Program-made: the position numbers and the translations under genes | Assembly (NCBI GenBank): GCA_963700885.1 | Contig: CAVOZJ010000038.1 | Coordinates: forward strand, 1-64,000 | Direction of reading: 5' to 3' | Length of the DNA stretch: 64,000 nt | From: Anderseniella sp963700885 | GTDB taxonomy: Bacteria; Pseudomonadota; Alphaproteobacteria; Rhizobiales; Aestuariivirgaceae | Notes under the pieces: model-generated | Told to the model about the DNA's origin: nothing | What the model saw: only the letters and a program-made list of their open reading frames with translations | Database searches by the model: none | Part shown: piece after piece, positions 7,885 through 17,056 of the stretch | Position numbering within the stretch: position 1 is the stretch's first letter | Layout of the letters: each line of letters begins with the position of its first letter

Positions 7885-9858
7885 TTACCTTCCGATCCGC
7901 ATCGCAGCGTCTGCGCCCTCGGCGATAGCAACATGCACGGTGCGCGGTGCAAGGCTGTCGCCCACAACCTCGACCTGGGCAAACCGGGCACGCACTTCGG
8001 TTTCAAGGTCCGAGGTTGCCCGGTTTCCGCGCCAGTCCACCAGCAAATCGACACCGCTAATTTCTCCGGTCTCGCGCGTGTATACATTGCATGTTACCAC
8101 CGTGCTTTTTGCCAGCCCGGTTACTGTTTCCATCGGACGGAATTCGACGCCGCGTTTGAGCAGGAACCGGTACAACTGCGTGCGCACCGTGCCATCGACC
8201 TGCTCAGCCACGGCCGGATCACCGGTCACTACGGTCACCCGTACGCCGGCTTCGGCCAGGACTTCAGCAGCGGCCAGGGCATTTCGCCCGCCGCCCTCAT
8301 CTGCTATCACCGCGTGCCGCACGCCGGCACCTGCATCACCTGACAGCACACAATCCGGTGTTGCCATGTTGACGCCGGAGCCTGACAGCCCGGGCGGGTC
8401 ACGCGGGTCAAGCGCCACAGATCCTGTGGCCAGGATCACCGCGTCTGCCGCAATGGCATCGAGGTCGCCGGCGGAAAGGCGGGTGTTCAACTTCACCGGA
8501 ACCTGCGCTCTCTCCAGTTCCTGTTCATACCAGTCAATTGACAGTGCATACTCGCGGGCAAAGGGTGATCGTGACCATAGCTTCAACTGCCCGCCGAGCT
8601 GGCCACTGGCCTCGTAAACGGTGACCTGGTGGCCGAGGTCTGCTGCCCGTCGTGCTGCCTCCAGGCCTGCAGGACCGGCGCCGATTACCGCCACCCGCTT
8701 TGGACGGGTTGCCGGCTGGTCTGCAGAAAACTCAAGCTCACGGGCAGCCTCAGGGTTGTGGAAACAACGCACAACCTTGCCGCTTACCGCGCGGTTGATG
8801 CACACATTGGCGCCTACACAGGGACGTATCCTTTTTGCCTCACCGGCCCTGATTTTTGCCACGATGTCCGGGTCAGCAATATGGCTACGTGTCATACCGA
8901 CCATATCCGCTTCACCTTTCGCCAGTATCTGCTCGGCCAGAGCCGGGTCAGTCACACGGCCCGTTACGAACACCGGGACAGTGACCACCGCGCGGATGCG
9001 TGCTGCCAGTGGCGCAAACAGGCCGTGCGGCGCCGGGCTTGCCGGCCAGTGCTCCCAGCGCATGATACGGTCATTGTTGGTTCCGGCCACCACGTTGAGG
9101 TAATCGAGGGAGCCTGCCTCATTCAGCAATGTCGCGATCTCGGCCATATCCTCGATGCCGAGTCCATCGTCTGTCATCTCATCACCAGCAATTCGCATGC
9201 CGACAACAAGGCCGGGTCCGGCCGCCTCCCGCACCGACGCTGCTGCTTCCAGCGCAAATCGAACCCGGTTACGCAGACTGCCGCCATACTCGTCTTGGCG
9301 CAAATTGCTTGCGGGCGAGAAGAACGCGCCTGGCAGGTAGCCGAACGCGGCAAGAATTTCCACGCCGTCAAGGCCCGCCGCGCGAACCTTTGCAGCACCC
9401 GTGCCATAGGCCGCCACCACCTCTGCAATGTCGGCCCGCGTCATTTGGCGTGGCATGATCTTGAGTAACTGTGAGGCAACAGGCGAGGGCGCCCACAGGG
9501 GCCTTCCGATATCGGAATAGTCCACTGTCGCGGTGCTGTGGCCCAGCTGCACCAGAAATGTCCCGCCATGTCCGTGCACCGCATCAGCCAGCCGTCGAAG
9601 GCCATCTTCCACACCCGGCCGCATAAGGTCGATGCCGCGCCCGGAACTGGCATGGCCCGTGTGGTGGAAACCGCTGGTACCAGTCATCTGCAGGCCTGCG
9701 CCGCCCTGGCTCCTGCGGGCGTGGTAGGCTATAAAGCCAGCACTTGCCTGTCCCTCTTCCTCAAGTCCGGGAATGTGCCCAGTCACCAGCACCCGGTTGC
9801 GGATGGTTTTCGCGCCAACCTTGAGCGGCGACATCAGGTGTGGAAAGTCAGCGGTCAT
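7885..9858 (-). CDS. FMN/Fe-S/NAD(P) oxidoreductase, dimethylamine dehydrogenase / N-methylproline demethylase-like
   Basis: The product has 657 residues. The start at 9858 is chosen because it opens with the family's N-terminal barrel strand (FPHLMSPLKVGAKTIRNRV) and overlaps the upstream gene by 11 nt, implying coupling. Residues about 1-340 form an Old-Yellow-Enzyme TIM barrel binding FMN. RPCVGANVC and a following VVRCFHNP form the Fe-S loop, although one ligand position of the usual CxxC is alanine. A Rossmann fold (IGAGPAGLEAARR, about 385) and a C-terminal dinucleotide domain follow. Relatives demethylate or deaminate N-methylated amines and betaines, releasing formaldehyde. A decayed paralogue lies 4 kb away. 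Substrate uncertain. Confidence 0.85.
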   Translation of the reverse strand: MTADFPHLMSPLKVGAKTIRNRVLVTGHIPGLEEEGQASAGFIAYHARRSQGGAGLQMTGTSGFHHTGHASSGRGIDLMRPGVEDGLRRLADAVHGHGGTFLVQLGHSTATVDYSDIGRPLWAPSPVASQLLKIMPRQMTRADIAEVVAAYGTGAAKVRAAGLDGVEILAAFGYLPGAFFSPASNLRQDEYGGSLRNRVRFALEAAASVREAAGPGLVVGMRIAGDEMTDDGLGIEDMAEIATLLNEAGSLDYLNVVAGTNNDRIMRWEHWPASPAPHGLFAPLAARIRAVVTVPVFVTGRVTDPALAEQILAKGEADMVGMTRSHIADPDIVAKIRAGEAKRIRPCVGANVCINRAVSGKVVRCFHNPEAARELEFSADQPATRPKRVAVIGAGPAGLEAARRAADLGHQVTVYEASGQLGGQLKLWSRSPFAREYALSIDWYEQELERAQVPVKLNTRLSAGDLDAIAADAVILATGSVALDPRDPPGLSGSGVNMATPDCVLSGDAGAGVRHAVIADEGGGRNALAAAEVLAEAGVRVTVVTGDPAVAEQVDGTVRTQLYRFLLKRGVEFRPMETVTGLAKSTVVTCNVYTRETGEISGVDLLVDWRGNRATSDLETEVRARFAQVEVVGDSLAPRTVHVAIAEGADAAMRIGR

Positions 9859-10618
9859 GGGAGGTCTTTTTGCTCCTTGCCCTGGCAACCCTTTTGATCG
9901 CGGGCTTGATACGGATGCGCATGGCCCTGCCCGGTGAGAGATCGATCTCGAATGCATTGGTTTTGCGAACCAGATCGCTCAACTTGCGAAAACCGTAGGT
10001 TCTGGGATCGAAATCGGAAGACAGGTTGGACAACTGGTTTCCCACCTGACCAAGCGGGACCCAGCCATCCTCGGTTTCAATTTGCTGGATAATCTTCCGG
10101 ATAATTGGTGTCGCCTTGTTTGGAGGCTGGAGTGGTCTGGTTTTTGTTTCCCGGTCATCGCCGTCAGCAGAGGCGCCCGGCAAGAGATTTTCTGTGTAAA
10201 CAAACCTACGGCACGCCTGCCTGAAGCTTTCCGGGGTTTTCTGTTCACCAAAACCGAACACATCTATCCCCTGTTCCCTTATACGGGCCGCAAGCCGTGT
10301 GAAATCGCTATCCGATGATACCAGGCAAAAGCCGTCGAATTTGCCGCTGTGAAGCAAGTCCATGGCGTCTATGACCAGTGCAATATCAGAGGCATTCTTG
10401 CCGCTTGTGTAGGCAAATTGCTGATGGGGGATGATGGCATGCTTTGAGAGCTGATCTGTCCAGCCTTTTGAACGCCCGCTTGAAAAGTCGCCATAGATCC
10501 GTCGAACACTGGCTTCGCCGATCTTGGCAATTTCCTCGAAAAGGCCATCGGCGATTTTTGCCGACGCGTTGTCTGCATCTATCAGAACGGCAAGGCGGGG
10601 CAGGCGAGGGTCTGTCAT
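9848..10618 (-). CDS. NYN-domain protein with C-terminal LOTUS/OST-HTH domain
   Basis: The product has 256 residues. An N-terminal NYN (LabA/DUF88, PIN-like) nuclease fold spans about residues 8-150. The conserved acidic residues are visible in VLIDADN, SDIALVIDAMD and LVSSDSDFTRLA, which are the expected metal ligands. A linker leads to a LOTUS/OST-HTH module (about 175-240: GWVPLGQVGNQL, TYGFRKLSDLV) that binds RNA in relatives. It is probably a cytoplasmic ribonuclease or RNA-binding factor. The 11-nt overlap with the downstream flavoenzyme suggests co-transcription, though a functional link is not evident. Confidence 0.88.
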   Translation of the reverse strand: MTDPRLPRLAVLIDADNASAKIADGLFEEIAKIGEASVRRIYGDFSSGRSKGWTDQLSKHAIIPHQQFAYTSGKNASDIALVIDAMDLLHSGKFDGFCLVSSDSDFTRLAARIREQGIDVFGFGEQKTPESFRQACRRFVYTENLLPGASADGDDRETKTRPLQPPNKATPIIRKIIQQIETEDGWVPLGQVGNQLSNLSSDFDPRTYGFRKLSDLVRKTNAFEIDLSPGRAMRIRIKPAIKRVARARSKKTSHDR

Positions 10619-11014
10619 GCTGGCATCTCAAGCTTTTTACTATGGATGCCGGGATACTGCGGGAAGCAGGCCCATTACACAATCAAAAGCAGCGATTTTG
10701 ATAAACGACTGCACACAGTCTGACACAGATTGTCAACCATTCGACGTTGAAGTTGATGCCGCCGTGGTCTGCAAACTTCACGCGTAACAGTATCAATACG
10801 CTGATACGCTTGTGGGTGGTGCGTCCCGTGCGCATTGCCGTTGCCACCGGAGACTGACAGCGAACAGATTGACGATCAGTTTGACAATGATATTTTAAGT
10901 CTGAAAATTGCCAAGCGAGGTTCATCAAAACCTGCTATGAGAAAGGTAGAAATTCGCCAGTCCTGACACGAAGGCCATGAGTAGTTGACGTTTAGATTAT
11001 ACGAGGTGACCGGT
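10619..11014. other. Intergenic region between divergent genes
   Basis: About 400 bases without a convincing gene. A short inverted repeat GTATCA (10790-10795) pairs with TGATAC (10802-10807) around 6 nt and might be an operator. An A/T-rich stretch near 10885-10920 could hold the promoter of the plus-strand gene. Nothing else was seen. Confidence 0.4.
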
Positions 11015-11287
11015 TTGATCCGGAGTTTCTTTCTTGCATTGGCCTTTGCGTGTGTAGCCCATTCAAGTGCAGAAGCGCGGGACTTTATCGACGATGGCGG
11101 GATGGCACTCATCTGGGTAACTATCAATGCGCACTCCGGCGAGGGGCCGTGGCAGGCATGCAGAAGGCTTTACCAGCGAGACGTCTATCAGGTTGCCGGC
11201 GGGTCTGGTAACAAGGTGCGGTGCAGAATTGATTCCAGCCGCATTTACCTGCCTGGTCAGTCCAAGCAAAACTTCAACAACAATTGA
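11015..11287 (+). CDS. Small secreted protein of unknown function
   Basis: The product has 90 residues. TTG 11015 is preferred because GAGG lies 8 nt upstream and this start makes a compact signal peptide (LIRSFFLALAFACVAHSSAEA). The mature part has two cysteines (WQACRR, KVRCRID) that may pair, and a Tyr/Arg/Gln-rich composition. I do not recognise the family. It lies about 50 nt upstream of cbpA and could share its transcript. Confidence 0.55.
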   Translation: MIRSFFLALAFACVAHSSAEARDFIDDGGMALIWVTINAHSGEGPWQACRRLYQRDVYQVAGGSGNKVRCRIDSSRIYLPGQSKQNFNNN

Positions 11288-11335
11288 CGCGGCTGGATTT
11301 CGGGCCATACCGGTTACGCGAGGCACGCAAACATC

Positions 11336-12268
11336 ATGCAATACAAGGATTATTATGCGGCCCTGGGCATCGAAAAGGATGCCACGCAGGAAGAAGTGAA
11401 ACGGGCATACCGAAAACTTGCGCGCAAATTTCATCCCGATCTCAACAAGGACCAGGGCGCTGAGGAACGCTTCAAGGAAGTTGGCGAGGCCAACGAGGTA
11501 CTGAGCGATCCCGAAAAGCGCGCCGCTTACGATCAACTGGGCGCAGGCTATCAGCCCGGCCAGGATTTTCAGCCACCACCGGACTGGGATGAAGGGTTTG
11601 AATACTCTGGCGGGGGGCAGGACGAAGCCTTCTCGGAGTTTTTCGAGCACCTGTTCCGCCGTTCACGGCAGACAGACCATTCGCAAGGGCGCCAATTCCA
11701 TGCCAGCGGGCAAGATCATCATGCCAGAGTACTGATTGACCTTGAGGATGCATTTTCCGGCGCGACACGTGCTATTCAGCTGAAAATGCCCAAGGTGACC
11801 GCCGACGGACACGTGATCACCGAACAGCGCACGCTCAATGTCAATATTCCAAAAGGTGTGCAACCCGGCCAACACATCCGCCTGAAAGGGCAGGGTGGCC
11901 CTGGTCTTGGTCAGGGGCGATCCGGCGATCTTTATCTGGAGGTCGAGTTTGCGCCGCACAAACTGTATCGAATTGAAGGCAGGGATATCTACCTGGACCT
12001 GCCCGTGGCTCCGTGGGAAGCGGCGCTTGGCGCCAAGGTCACCTCGCCAACGCCGCTTGGTGCAGTTGGCATCACTATTCCCGCCAACTCTGCGCAGGGC
12101 CGCAGGTTGCGCCTCAAGGGCAGGGGAATTCCGGGAAAGACACCCGGCGACTTTTACGCTGTCCTGAGGATTTCCCTGCCACCGGCGCGGGATGAGAAGT
12201 CCAGGAAAGTTTACCAGGAAATGGCGCAGGAGTTGTCTTTCAATCCACGCGCCCAGCTTGGCGTCTAG
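11336..12268 (+). CDS. cbpA: DnaJ-class co-chaperone / curved DNA-binding protein
   Basis: The product has 310 residues, normal for CbpA. A J domain (residues 1-70) keeps the HPD motif in FHPDLNKD that stimulates DnaK ATPase. A Gly/Phe-type linker follows (about 72-135, including QPGQDFQPPPDW, FEYSGGGQDEAF). Two C-terminal substrate-binding beta domains (about 130-300) contain no zinc finger, which separates it from DnaJ. It is a cytoplasmic co-chaperone that in E. coli also binds curved DNA and is restrained by CbpM. The cbpM homologue is directly downstream (20 nt) but frameshifted. Confidence 0.9.
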   Translation: MQYKDYYAALGIEKDATQEEVKRAYRKLARKFHPDLNKDQGAEERFKEVGEANEVLSDPEKRAAYDQLGAGYQPGQDFQPPPDWDEGFEYSGGGQDEAFSEFFEHLFRRSRQTDHSQGRQFHASGQDHHARVLIDLEDAFSGATRAIQLKMPKVTADGHVITEQRTLNVNIPKGVQPGQHIRLKGQGGPGLGQGRSGDLYLEVEFAPHKLYRIEGRDIYLDLPVAPWEAALGAKVTSPTPLGAVGITIPANSAQGRRLRLKGRGIPGKTPGDFYAVLRISLPPARDEKSRKVYQEMAQELSFNPRAQLGV

Positions 12269-12288
12269 TCAGCAGTTGGAGAAGTTCC

Positions 12289-12610
12289 ATGTCTGAAGAA
12301 TCTCAATCTGCACACACCGGCACGCTCGTTACGAGCGAAGCCGAGCTAACCATTGATGACTTGTGCAGCGTCTGCGGATTGCCGAGGGAAAAAATTGTTA
12401 CCTATGTTGCCGAAGGAATAATCGAGCCGCAAGGAGACGCGATCGTCGAATGGCGTTTCTCGCAAACGACTGATTGTCGAGTTGCATCGTGCAAAGCGGC
12501 TTGAGCGGGACCTTGGCCTGAATGAGGCGGGTATCGCGCTGGCATTTGACCTGTTGTCGCAGATTGACGATCTGAAACGCAGGCTGGCTCACTTCGAACA
12601 GGACGAGTAA
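12289..12610 (+). pseudogene. cbpM: Frameshifted cbpM (CbpA modulator, MerR-like)
   Basis: Frame 1 gives about 58 residues with a MerR-like helix-turn-helix start (ELTIDDLCSVCGLPREKIV, YVAEGIIEP) up to EWRFSQ. The conserved rest (LIVELHRAKRLERDLGL, ALAFDLLSQIDDLKRRL) then continues in the +1 frame to TAA 12610. A net insertion of one base around 12463-12466 explains both. CbpM binds the J domain of CbpA and inhibits it. If the frameshift is real, only a 71-residue product lacking the dimerisation helix is made and CbpA would be unrestrained. Confidence 0.75.
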
Positions 12611-12815
12611 AATGGTTGCAGACAGACGTCCTTTGGCCGGTGGCATACGGCAATGAGTCCTCACAGATACTGGAACCTGAAAATTGCCGGAGATTTTGTG
12701 ATCCGCATCCTGCGTGATTCCAGAGCGTTCCGGATTTTATTTTGATGCATGGATAGCGTACAAAAAGCAGGCTTCTGCAGTCACCAACGAGCAACGAAAA
12801 CGGTGTGAGCTCAGT

Positions 12816-13184
12816 TCAACCGCCGGGTCCGGCCAAGCTCTCTATGTATGCCAGCATGTTACTAATCGTCTGGGTATCGAGTTCAAACTGCGGCATTTCC
12901 GGATGAGCAGTGACAATTCCCTCCGCGAATGCTTCGCTCAGGCTGTCAATGGGATAACGATTGTGCAGGGTGCGAAGCGCAGGTGCCTCAGGTAAGTGGC
13001 TGTCATCATTCAGGCCGACCGCATGGCATCGTGCGCAATTGCGTTCTACAAAGGCCTTGCCCTTAACGACATCACCATAGGACTGGCCGTGGGCGGGCAC
13101 GCATTCGGGCACCAGCAAAAACAAGGCTGCAACCAAAAAGGATGGGAAACAAATGGTGGTTTTTATCTGCATATCTGAAATCAT
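12816..13184 (-). CDS. Class I c-type cytochrome
   Basis: The product has 122 residues. A signal peptide (about 1-35, ending AHGQS) exports it to the periplasm. One heme site CARCH is near residue 50, with a plausible distal Met ligand in AHPEMPQFEL, which is followed by the terminal helix of cytochrome c (ISNMLAYIESL). It is probably a small soluble electron carrier or an oxidase/denitrification partner. In-frame ATGs at 13184 and 13172 both fit. It is divergent from a second cytochrome gene, with an FNR box between them, so expression at low oxygen is likely. Confidence 0.88.
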   Translation of the reverse strand: MISDMQIKTTICFPSFLVAALFLLVPECVPAHGQSYGDVVKGKAFVERNCARCHAVGLNDDSHLPEAPALRTLHNRYPIDSLSEAFAEGIVTAHPEMPQFELDTQTISNMLAYIESLAGPGG

Positions 13185-13207
13185 GACAGGTGATTGGCCG
13201 AACCGCG

Positions 13208-13221
13208 TTGATCGAAATCAA
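13208..13221. promoter_or_regulatory. FNR-type box between two divergent cytochrome genes
   Basis: TTGAT-CGAA-ATCAA matches the FNR/FnrN consensus at all conserved positions. It lies 24 nt upstream of the leftward cytochrome start and about 120 nt upstream of the rightward one. The regulator could be the FNR-type gene at 16207-16941. Confidence 0.7.
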
Positions 13222-13340
13222 TGTGGCCGCGGTTACCACTGCAGAAGCTTGAAATTGATGCATGTCAAGGTGCCGGCAGCAAAAACACCCACCATGGAGC
13301 CGAACACACCAAGCCAATTGTACGACCAAGGATGAAACCC

Positions 13341-13811
13341 ATGAAATTGCAGTCGCGGTACCTGTATGCGCTATGCCTGCCAGTCCTTTTGTCAGTTATG
13401 ACACATTCTCAGTCAGCGTCAGCCACCACAGCTGTTACGGCGCCCACCCTGACGCCCCCAGAACTCGCCAGGGCAGTGGAAGATTTCAACACCTATTGCA
13501 GCGTTTGCCACGGTAGTGATGCAAAAGGCGGCGGACCTGTTGCCGCGGAACTGAAGACACCTCCGGCGGATCTCACCAGGATTTCCATACGCGCTGGTGG
13601 CTCGTTTCCCACCGAGGATGTCTTCAGGAAGGTTGAGGGGCTGGACATGCCGCTGGCTCACGGAACATCTGCAATGCCCATCTGGGGCGCACTGTTCGTT
13701 CGCCAGGCAGTAGGTGAGGGTGTGCTGATTGAAGACGCCAGGACCGCCGCCCGGGTTGCAACTGATCGCATACGGCGGCTCGTCAGGTATCTGGAGACGA
13801 TACAGGAGTAG
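13341..13811 (+). CDS. c-type cytochrome
   Basis: The product has about 156 residues. ATG 13341 is preferred to ATG 13332 because AAGGA then sits 8 nt upstream. A signal peptide (to about residue 27, ending ASA) precedes a monoheme domain with CSVCH (in FNTYCSVCHGSDAKGGG) and a likely Met ligand in the HGTSAMPIWG loop. The GSDAKGGGPVA context is typical of periplasmic cytochromes tied to terminal oxidases or to low-oxygen respiration. It is divergent from the cytochrome at 12816 and followed by a DUF1488 gene with its own FNR box. Confidence 0.88.
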   Translation: MKLQSRYLYALCLPVLLSVMTHSQSASATTAVTAPTLTPPELARAVEDFNTYCSVCHGSDAKGGGPVAAELKTPPADLTRISIRAGGSFPTEDVFRKVEGLDMPLAHGTSAMPIWGALFVRQAVGEGVLIEDARTAARVATDRIRRLVRYLETIQE

Positions 13812-13839
13812 CAGCCAGAACTGAGGACCAAGCGATCAG

Positions 13840-13853
13840 TTGACGACGATCAA
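13840..13853. promoter_or_regulatory. FNR-type box upstream of the DUF1488 gene
   Basis: TTGAC-GACG-ATCAA fits TTGA-N6-TCAA, about 40 nt upstream of the GTG/ATG start of the following gene. Confidence 0.65.
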
Positions 13854-13892
13854 TGCTCGGGTGCAAGCTACTGTCTGGTAAACCGACCGCTG

Positions 13893-14192
13893 GTGTTCGA
13901 CATGGGCCAACTGGTATTTTCCAGTGATGACAGGTTATTCGATGGCAAGTGCGTCAGATTTGTTGGTCGCGACGGACAACGTGAGGTGTTGTGCGGTGTG
14001 ACGGTGTTTGCCCTGAAACACCGCCATCCGGATCTTCCGATGGATGGACTGCTGCCGGCGGAACTGTTTCTCGAGGCCTACGAGCGGTTTGTGATCGAAA
14101 TTCATGACATCGCGCGTCACAAATATGCCGAAGGCCGAATTGAGCCGGACGGATCCATTGAAATAATGGTACACGACGAGGACTGGCAGTGA
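13893..14192 (+). CDS. DUF1488-family protein
   Basis: The product has 99 residues from GTG 13893, or 96 from ATG 13902; neither has a strong ribosome binding site. The pattern (CVRFVGRDGQREVLCGVTVFAL, LFLEAYERFVIEIHDIARHKY) matches small DUF1488-type proteins common in Hyphomicrobiales and Rhodospirillales. It is soluble, without a signal peptide. The biochemical role is unknown. An FNR box 40 nt upstream places it in the low-oxygen set together with the cytochromes. Confidence 0.7.
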   Translation: MFDMGQLVFSSDDRLFDGKCVRFVGRDGQREVLCGVTVFALKHRHPDLPMDGLLPAELFLEAYERFVIEIHDIARHKYAEGRIEPDGSIEIMVHDEDWQ

Positions 14193-14471
14193 CTGTCAAT
14201 TCAAGAGAAACCCTTGGGTGAACCTGCAAAACCTGAGGGGAGCCGAGGGTCCATTTTCCTGCCGATGAATCTTTCGGATATGGAAAGAGGCAGGATGATG
14301 ATTGATGCAGCTCATTGACTGGCTACTGAAGACACCAGGATGCGCTTGCTGAATGTGATTGTTGACACCGGGCTCCCGCAAGCGCTGTTTGCAGGACTGT
14401 TTTCCGGTTCAACAGCGGCGCGGGTCGGGCGCCACGCACGATGTTCCGTTCCCGTCGTGTGAAAGGCCGGG

Positions 14472-16097
14472 CTAATCCTGTGTGCGAAATCTGGATTGCT
14501 GCACTATCGCTATGGTTGTTAACGGTGCAAGGACGGAGATCAGTGCGACCGTAATCAGCAGCCATCCGAGGCTTTCATAATTTGCCGCAACTAGGATGCC
14601 GTCAGAAACCGGATCGCGCACCTCGCGCGCCACTACGAACAATTGATTGACGTACCTGGTGAAAAGACTGCCGGCCGACAAGGCAAGATTGGTAAATGAG
14701 GCCATGACGGCAAAAAAAGTCGCCTTGAGGTTGTCGGGCGCATTTCGCGCAATCCAGGCCAGCATCGGGATCATGGCGATCTGGCCCAGCGGAGACTCAA
14801 TGGCCGTGTCCAGAATTGCAATGAACCTCGCATCAACAACGCCGAGCGTCAGTGGAGCGGTCCAGTGATGCAGGCCGTAGAAGAGACCGATATTCGGCAG
14901 GGCCAGTATCCCCGATGCGATGGTGAGCAATGCTACAATGTGGACTATTGTCCTTGACGCAATCAGTGGCCGCAATACGATCATCCCGGTCAGCGTGAGT
15001 CCTGCCGTGATCAAGGTCAGAACAGATATGAACTGCTGATCAAACCCGAGCACATCAATCTCAAACCAGGTTGTACCGGGGCCGGGCAGCGGCACCGCCC
15101 TGAATACAAAAATGATGATGGCGGTACCGACCAGTGCGCGGGCCTTGCCGGTTTCCAGTTCCCTGAGAAGTCTGGACATCAGAAAAACCACGATTGTCAT
15201 AGATCCCAGAAACACCATCTCCTGGGAAAACCTGAACCCACCCAGTCCCACAACCAAGGTTAGAATAACAAAGGCAATGCCACCGGCGAAATACCAGTAG
15301 TTTGGCTGTGTTTTTACTCCTGGCCGGACAATGCTGGCGTAGATCTCAGATTCACCCAGACCTGCGTGGCGCAGCCTGGCCTTGTGCCGTTGCTTCAGAA
15401 ACGCAGCCAGAAGAACACCGCTGATAGAGATGGCTGGTATGGTGAGCGCCAGCAAATAGATGCGGGCGTAGACTTCAGCCTTCGCAGCCTGATTAGCCTG
15501 TTCGACACCGGCAAACATGTAAATGTTGAGCAGCGCCACGCAAACCAGACCGAAAATCAGGGCAACGCGCCCAAGGGTCTGCATGGTCGTATGCATAGTT
15601 TTGGCGTCGGTCTCGCTTATTGCAGTGCCTGAGGGGTCTGTTCGCGGGACCGCCTCAACCGACATGGCATCAGCAACTGCGTCCTGTACCACGTAGCCGC
15701 AAGGTGCAAGCAGCATACTGAGCACGTACCAGGCTTCCACCGACATTATGGCTGACATTGTGTCGAAACTGGTTACCAGCGCGTACATGATTGCCAGGCT
15801 TGCAGTGACGAGAGCTGCACCCAGGTAAACCAGCAGGCCTTTCCAGCGCCATATCAGATCCACCAGGTGGCCAAGAGGCATTTTCAGTGCCCAGGGAAGT
15901 CCTGCCCAGAAAGCAAGTCCTGAAAGGAAAGCGGCCGACAGGCCCAGGTATTCCTTGACAAAAAAAGTACCGACGATGGCCGTGATGCCAGATATGCCGG
16001 CAGCCAGGTAGATCATGAGCGGCGGCAGGAACGACCATCGCAACTGACGGCCAAGATCAAGTACGGTGGAATCGAACCATCGCGCCAGCAAGTTCAT
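14472..16097 (-). CDS. BT1/MFS-type membrane transporter
   Basis: The product has 541 residues from ATG 16097; a TTG at 16124 would add nine. It has about 12-14 membrane helices. The PWALKMPLGHLVDLIW loop and VVQDAVADAMSVEAVPR match the folate/biopterin transporter (BT1) branch of the major facilitator superfamily. In bacteria most such proteins have unknown substrates; pteridine/folate uptake is inferred only from the family name. It is monocistronic, adjacent to the FNR gene and read in the same direction, without an FNR box that I can see. Confidence 0.7.
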   Translation of the reverse strand: MNLLARWFDSTVLDLGRQLRWSFLPPLMIYLAAGISGITAIVGTFFVKEYLGLSAAFLSGLAFWAGLPWALKMPLGHLVDLIWRWKGLLVYLGAALVTASLAIMYALVTSFDTMSAIMSVEAWYVLSMLLAPCGYVVQDAVADAMSVEAVPRTDPSGTAISETDAKTMHTTMQTLGRVALIFGLVCVALLNIYMFAGVEQANQAAKAEVYARIYLLALTIPAISISGVLLAAFLKQRHKARLRHAGLGESEIYASIVRPGVKTQPNYWYFAGGIAFVILTLVVGLGGFRFSQEMVFLGSMTIVVFLMSRLLRELETGKARALVGTAIIIFVFRAVPLPGPGTTWFEIDVLGFDQQFISVLTLITAGLTLTGMIVLRPLIASRTIVHIVALLTIASGILALPNIGLFYGLHHWTAPLTLGVVDARFIAILDTAIESPLGQIAMIPMLAWIARNAPDNLKATFFAVMASFTNLALSAGSLFTRYVNQLFVVAREVRDPVSDGILVAANYESLGWLLITVALISVLAPLTTIAIVQQSRFRTQD

Positions 16098-16206
16098 CCG
16101 GTCAATTGAGGGTGGCTCTTTCAATGCGATTTAATGCCGTCAACAGCTTGCGATAAAGTTTCCCGATAGCAGCTTTTACTTCAGATCAAGTTGCGGTTCA
16201 CCGTCA

Positions 16207-16941
16207 TCATAGATCATGGCAAGGACTTCGAAGGCGGTCGATGTCGGTTATTCGAATGGACTTGGTATCAAGCAATTCAATGATGCCGTCTGTCCTGAGT
16301 TTGGTCAGGTTGCGGCTGACTGTTTCGATGGTTATGCCGAGAAAGCCCGCGATCTCTTCACGCTTGAGTTGCAGGTGAACTATTTGCCTGCTCTGTGACG
16401 GGGGACGACGCACACAACCGGCGTGTTCTTCCTTGCATAGCCAGAGAATGAAGCGTGCGACTTTCTCCGCGGCGCCAAGCCTGCCCAATACGGTCATCCA
16501 GTCACGGGCCTCATCAAGATCGGCACCCGCCTTTTTCAACAGGTGGTGTGCCAGTTCAGAGTGATTGTCCAGAACGGCTTCAAACTGTTTGCGACGGAAG
16601 CAGCACAATTCAACATCCGTCACACATTCAGCGCTATTGTGGCTCACGGCGGATTCCAGATCGCCAAGAATATCTGATCCGGAAAGCAGTCCAACGATCT
16701 GCTCACGCCCGTCGGGCAACATGCGCGTCAGCTTCACAATACCTTTCACGATGATTGCGAAAAGCTGACTGGTTTCATCCTGATGCAGGATTTCATCGCC
16801 GGCCGAAAAATGCCGGTGTGACATGATATCAGTAAGCTCGTGGATGTGCGGTGTATCGAGTGCGCTGCAGATGGCGTGATGACGGACCGGGCACTGCGCA
16901 CAACGCAATTCCGGATGCATCTGAGGGACAAGCTCAGCCAC
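16207..16941 (-). CDS. fnrN: CRP/FNR-family oxygen-responsive regulator (FnrN-like)
   Basis: The product has 244 residues. N-terminal cysteines C14, C17 and C25 (RCAQCPVRHHAIC) plus a central cysteine (C106 or C113) give the C-x2-C-x7-C...C pattern that holds an oxygen-labile [4Fe-4S] cluster in FNR/FnrN. A cyclic-nucleotide-type beta roll (about 38-130), a dimer helix and a C-terminal winged helix (EEIAGFLGITIETVSRNL, about 198-216) follow. The E-T-V-S-R recognition helix predicts binding to TTGA-N6-TCAA. Such boxes flank many neighbouring genes, so this protein is the likely master of the surrounding low-oxygen regulon. FixK-type proteins lack the N-terminal cysteines. Confidence 0.9.
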   Translation of the reverse strand: MAELVPQMHPELRCAQCPVRHHAICSALDTPHIHELTDIMSHRHFSAGDEILHQDETSQLFAIIVKGIVKLTRMLPDGREQIVGLLSGSDILGDLESAVSHNSAECVTDVELCCFRRKQFEAVLDNHSELAHHLLKKAGADLDEARDWMTVLGRLGAAEKVARFILWLCKEEHAGCVRRPPSQSRQIVHLQLKREEIAGFLGITIETVSRNLTKLRTDGIIELLDTKSIRITDIDRLRSPCHDL

Positions 16942-17056
16942 TTTTATAATTCTCCAACTAGAATTTTACAGCGCGCAATCACATAACCAGCGTTTGGTTT
17001 GCTTTGCAACTTGCGGAGAAGCAGGAAAGGAAAGTTTCCGGGTGGGGCCGCGACAG

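Noticed and set aside
7799..9468. Long plus-strand frames (272 and 279 codons) over the flavoenzyme gene
   Set aside because: They are antisense shadows of the intact 657-residue protein, rich in Arg/Ser/Pro with no domain.
10865..10905. TTGACGATCAGTTTGACAA as an FNR site
   Set aside because: The spacing between the half-sites is wrong for TTGA-N6-TCAA.
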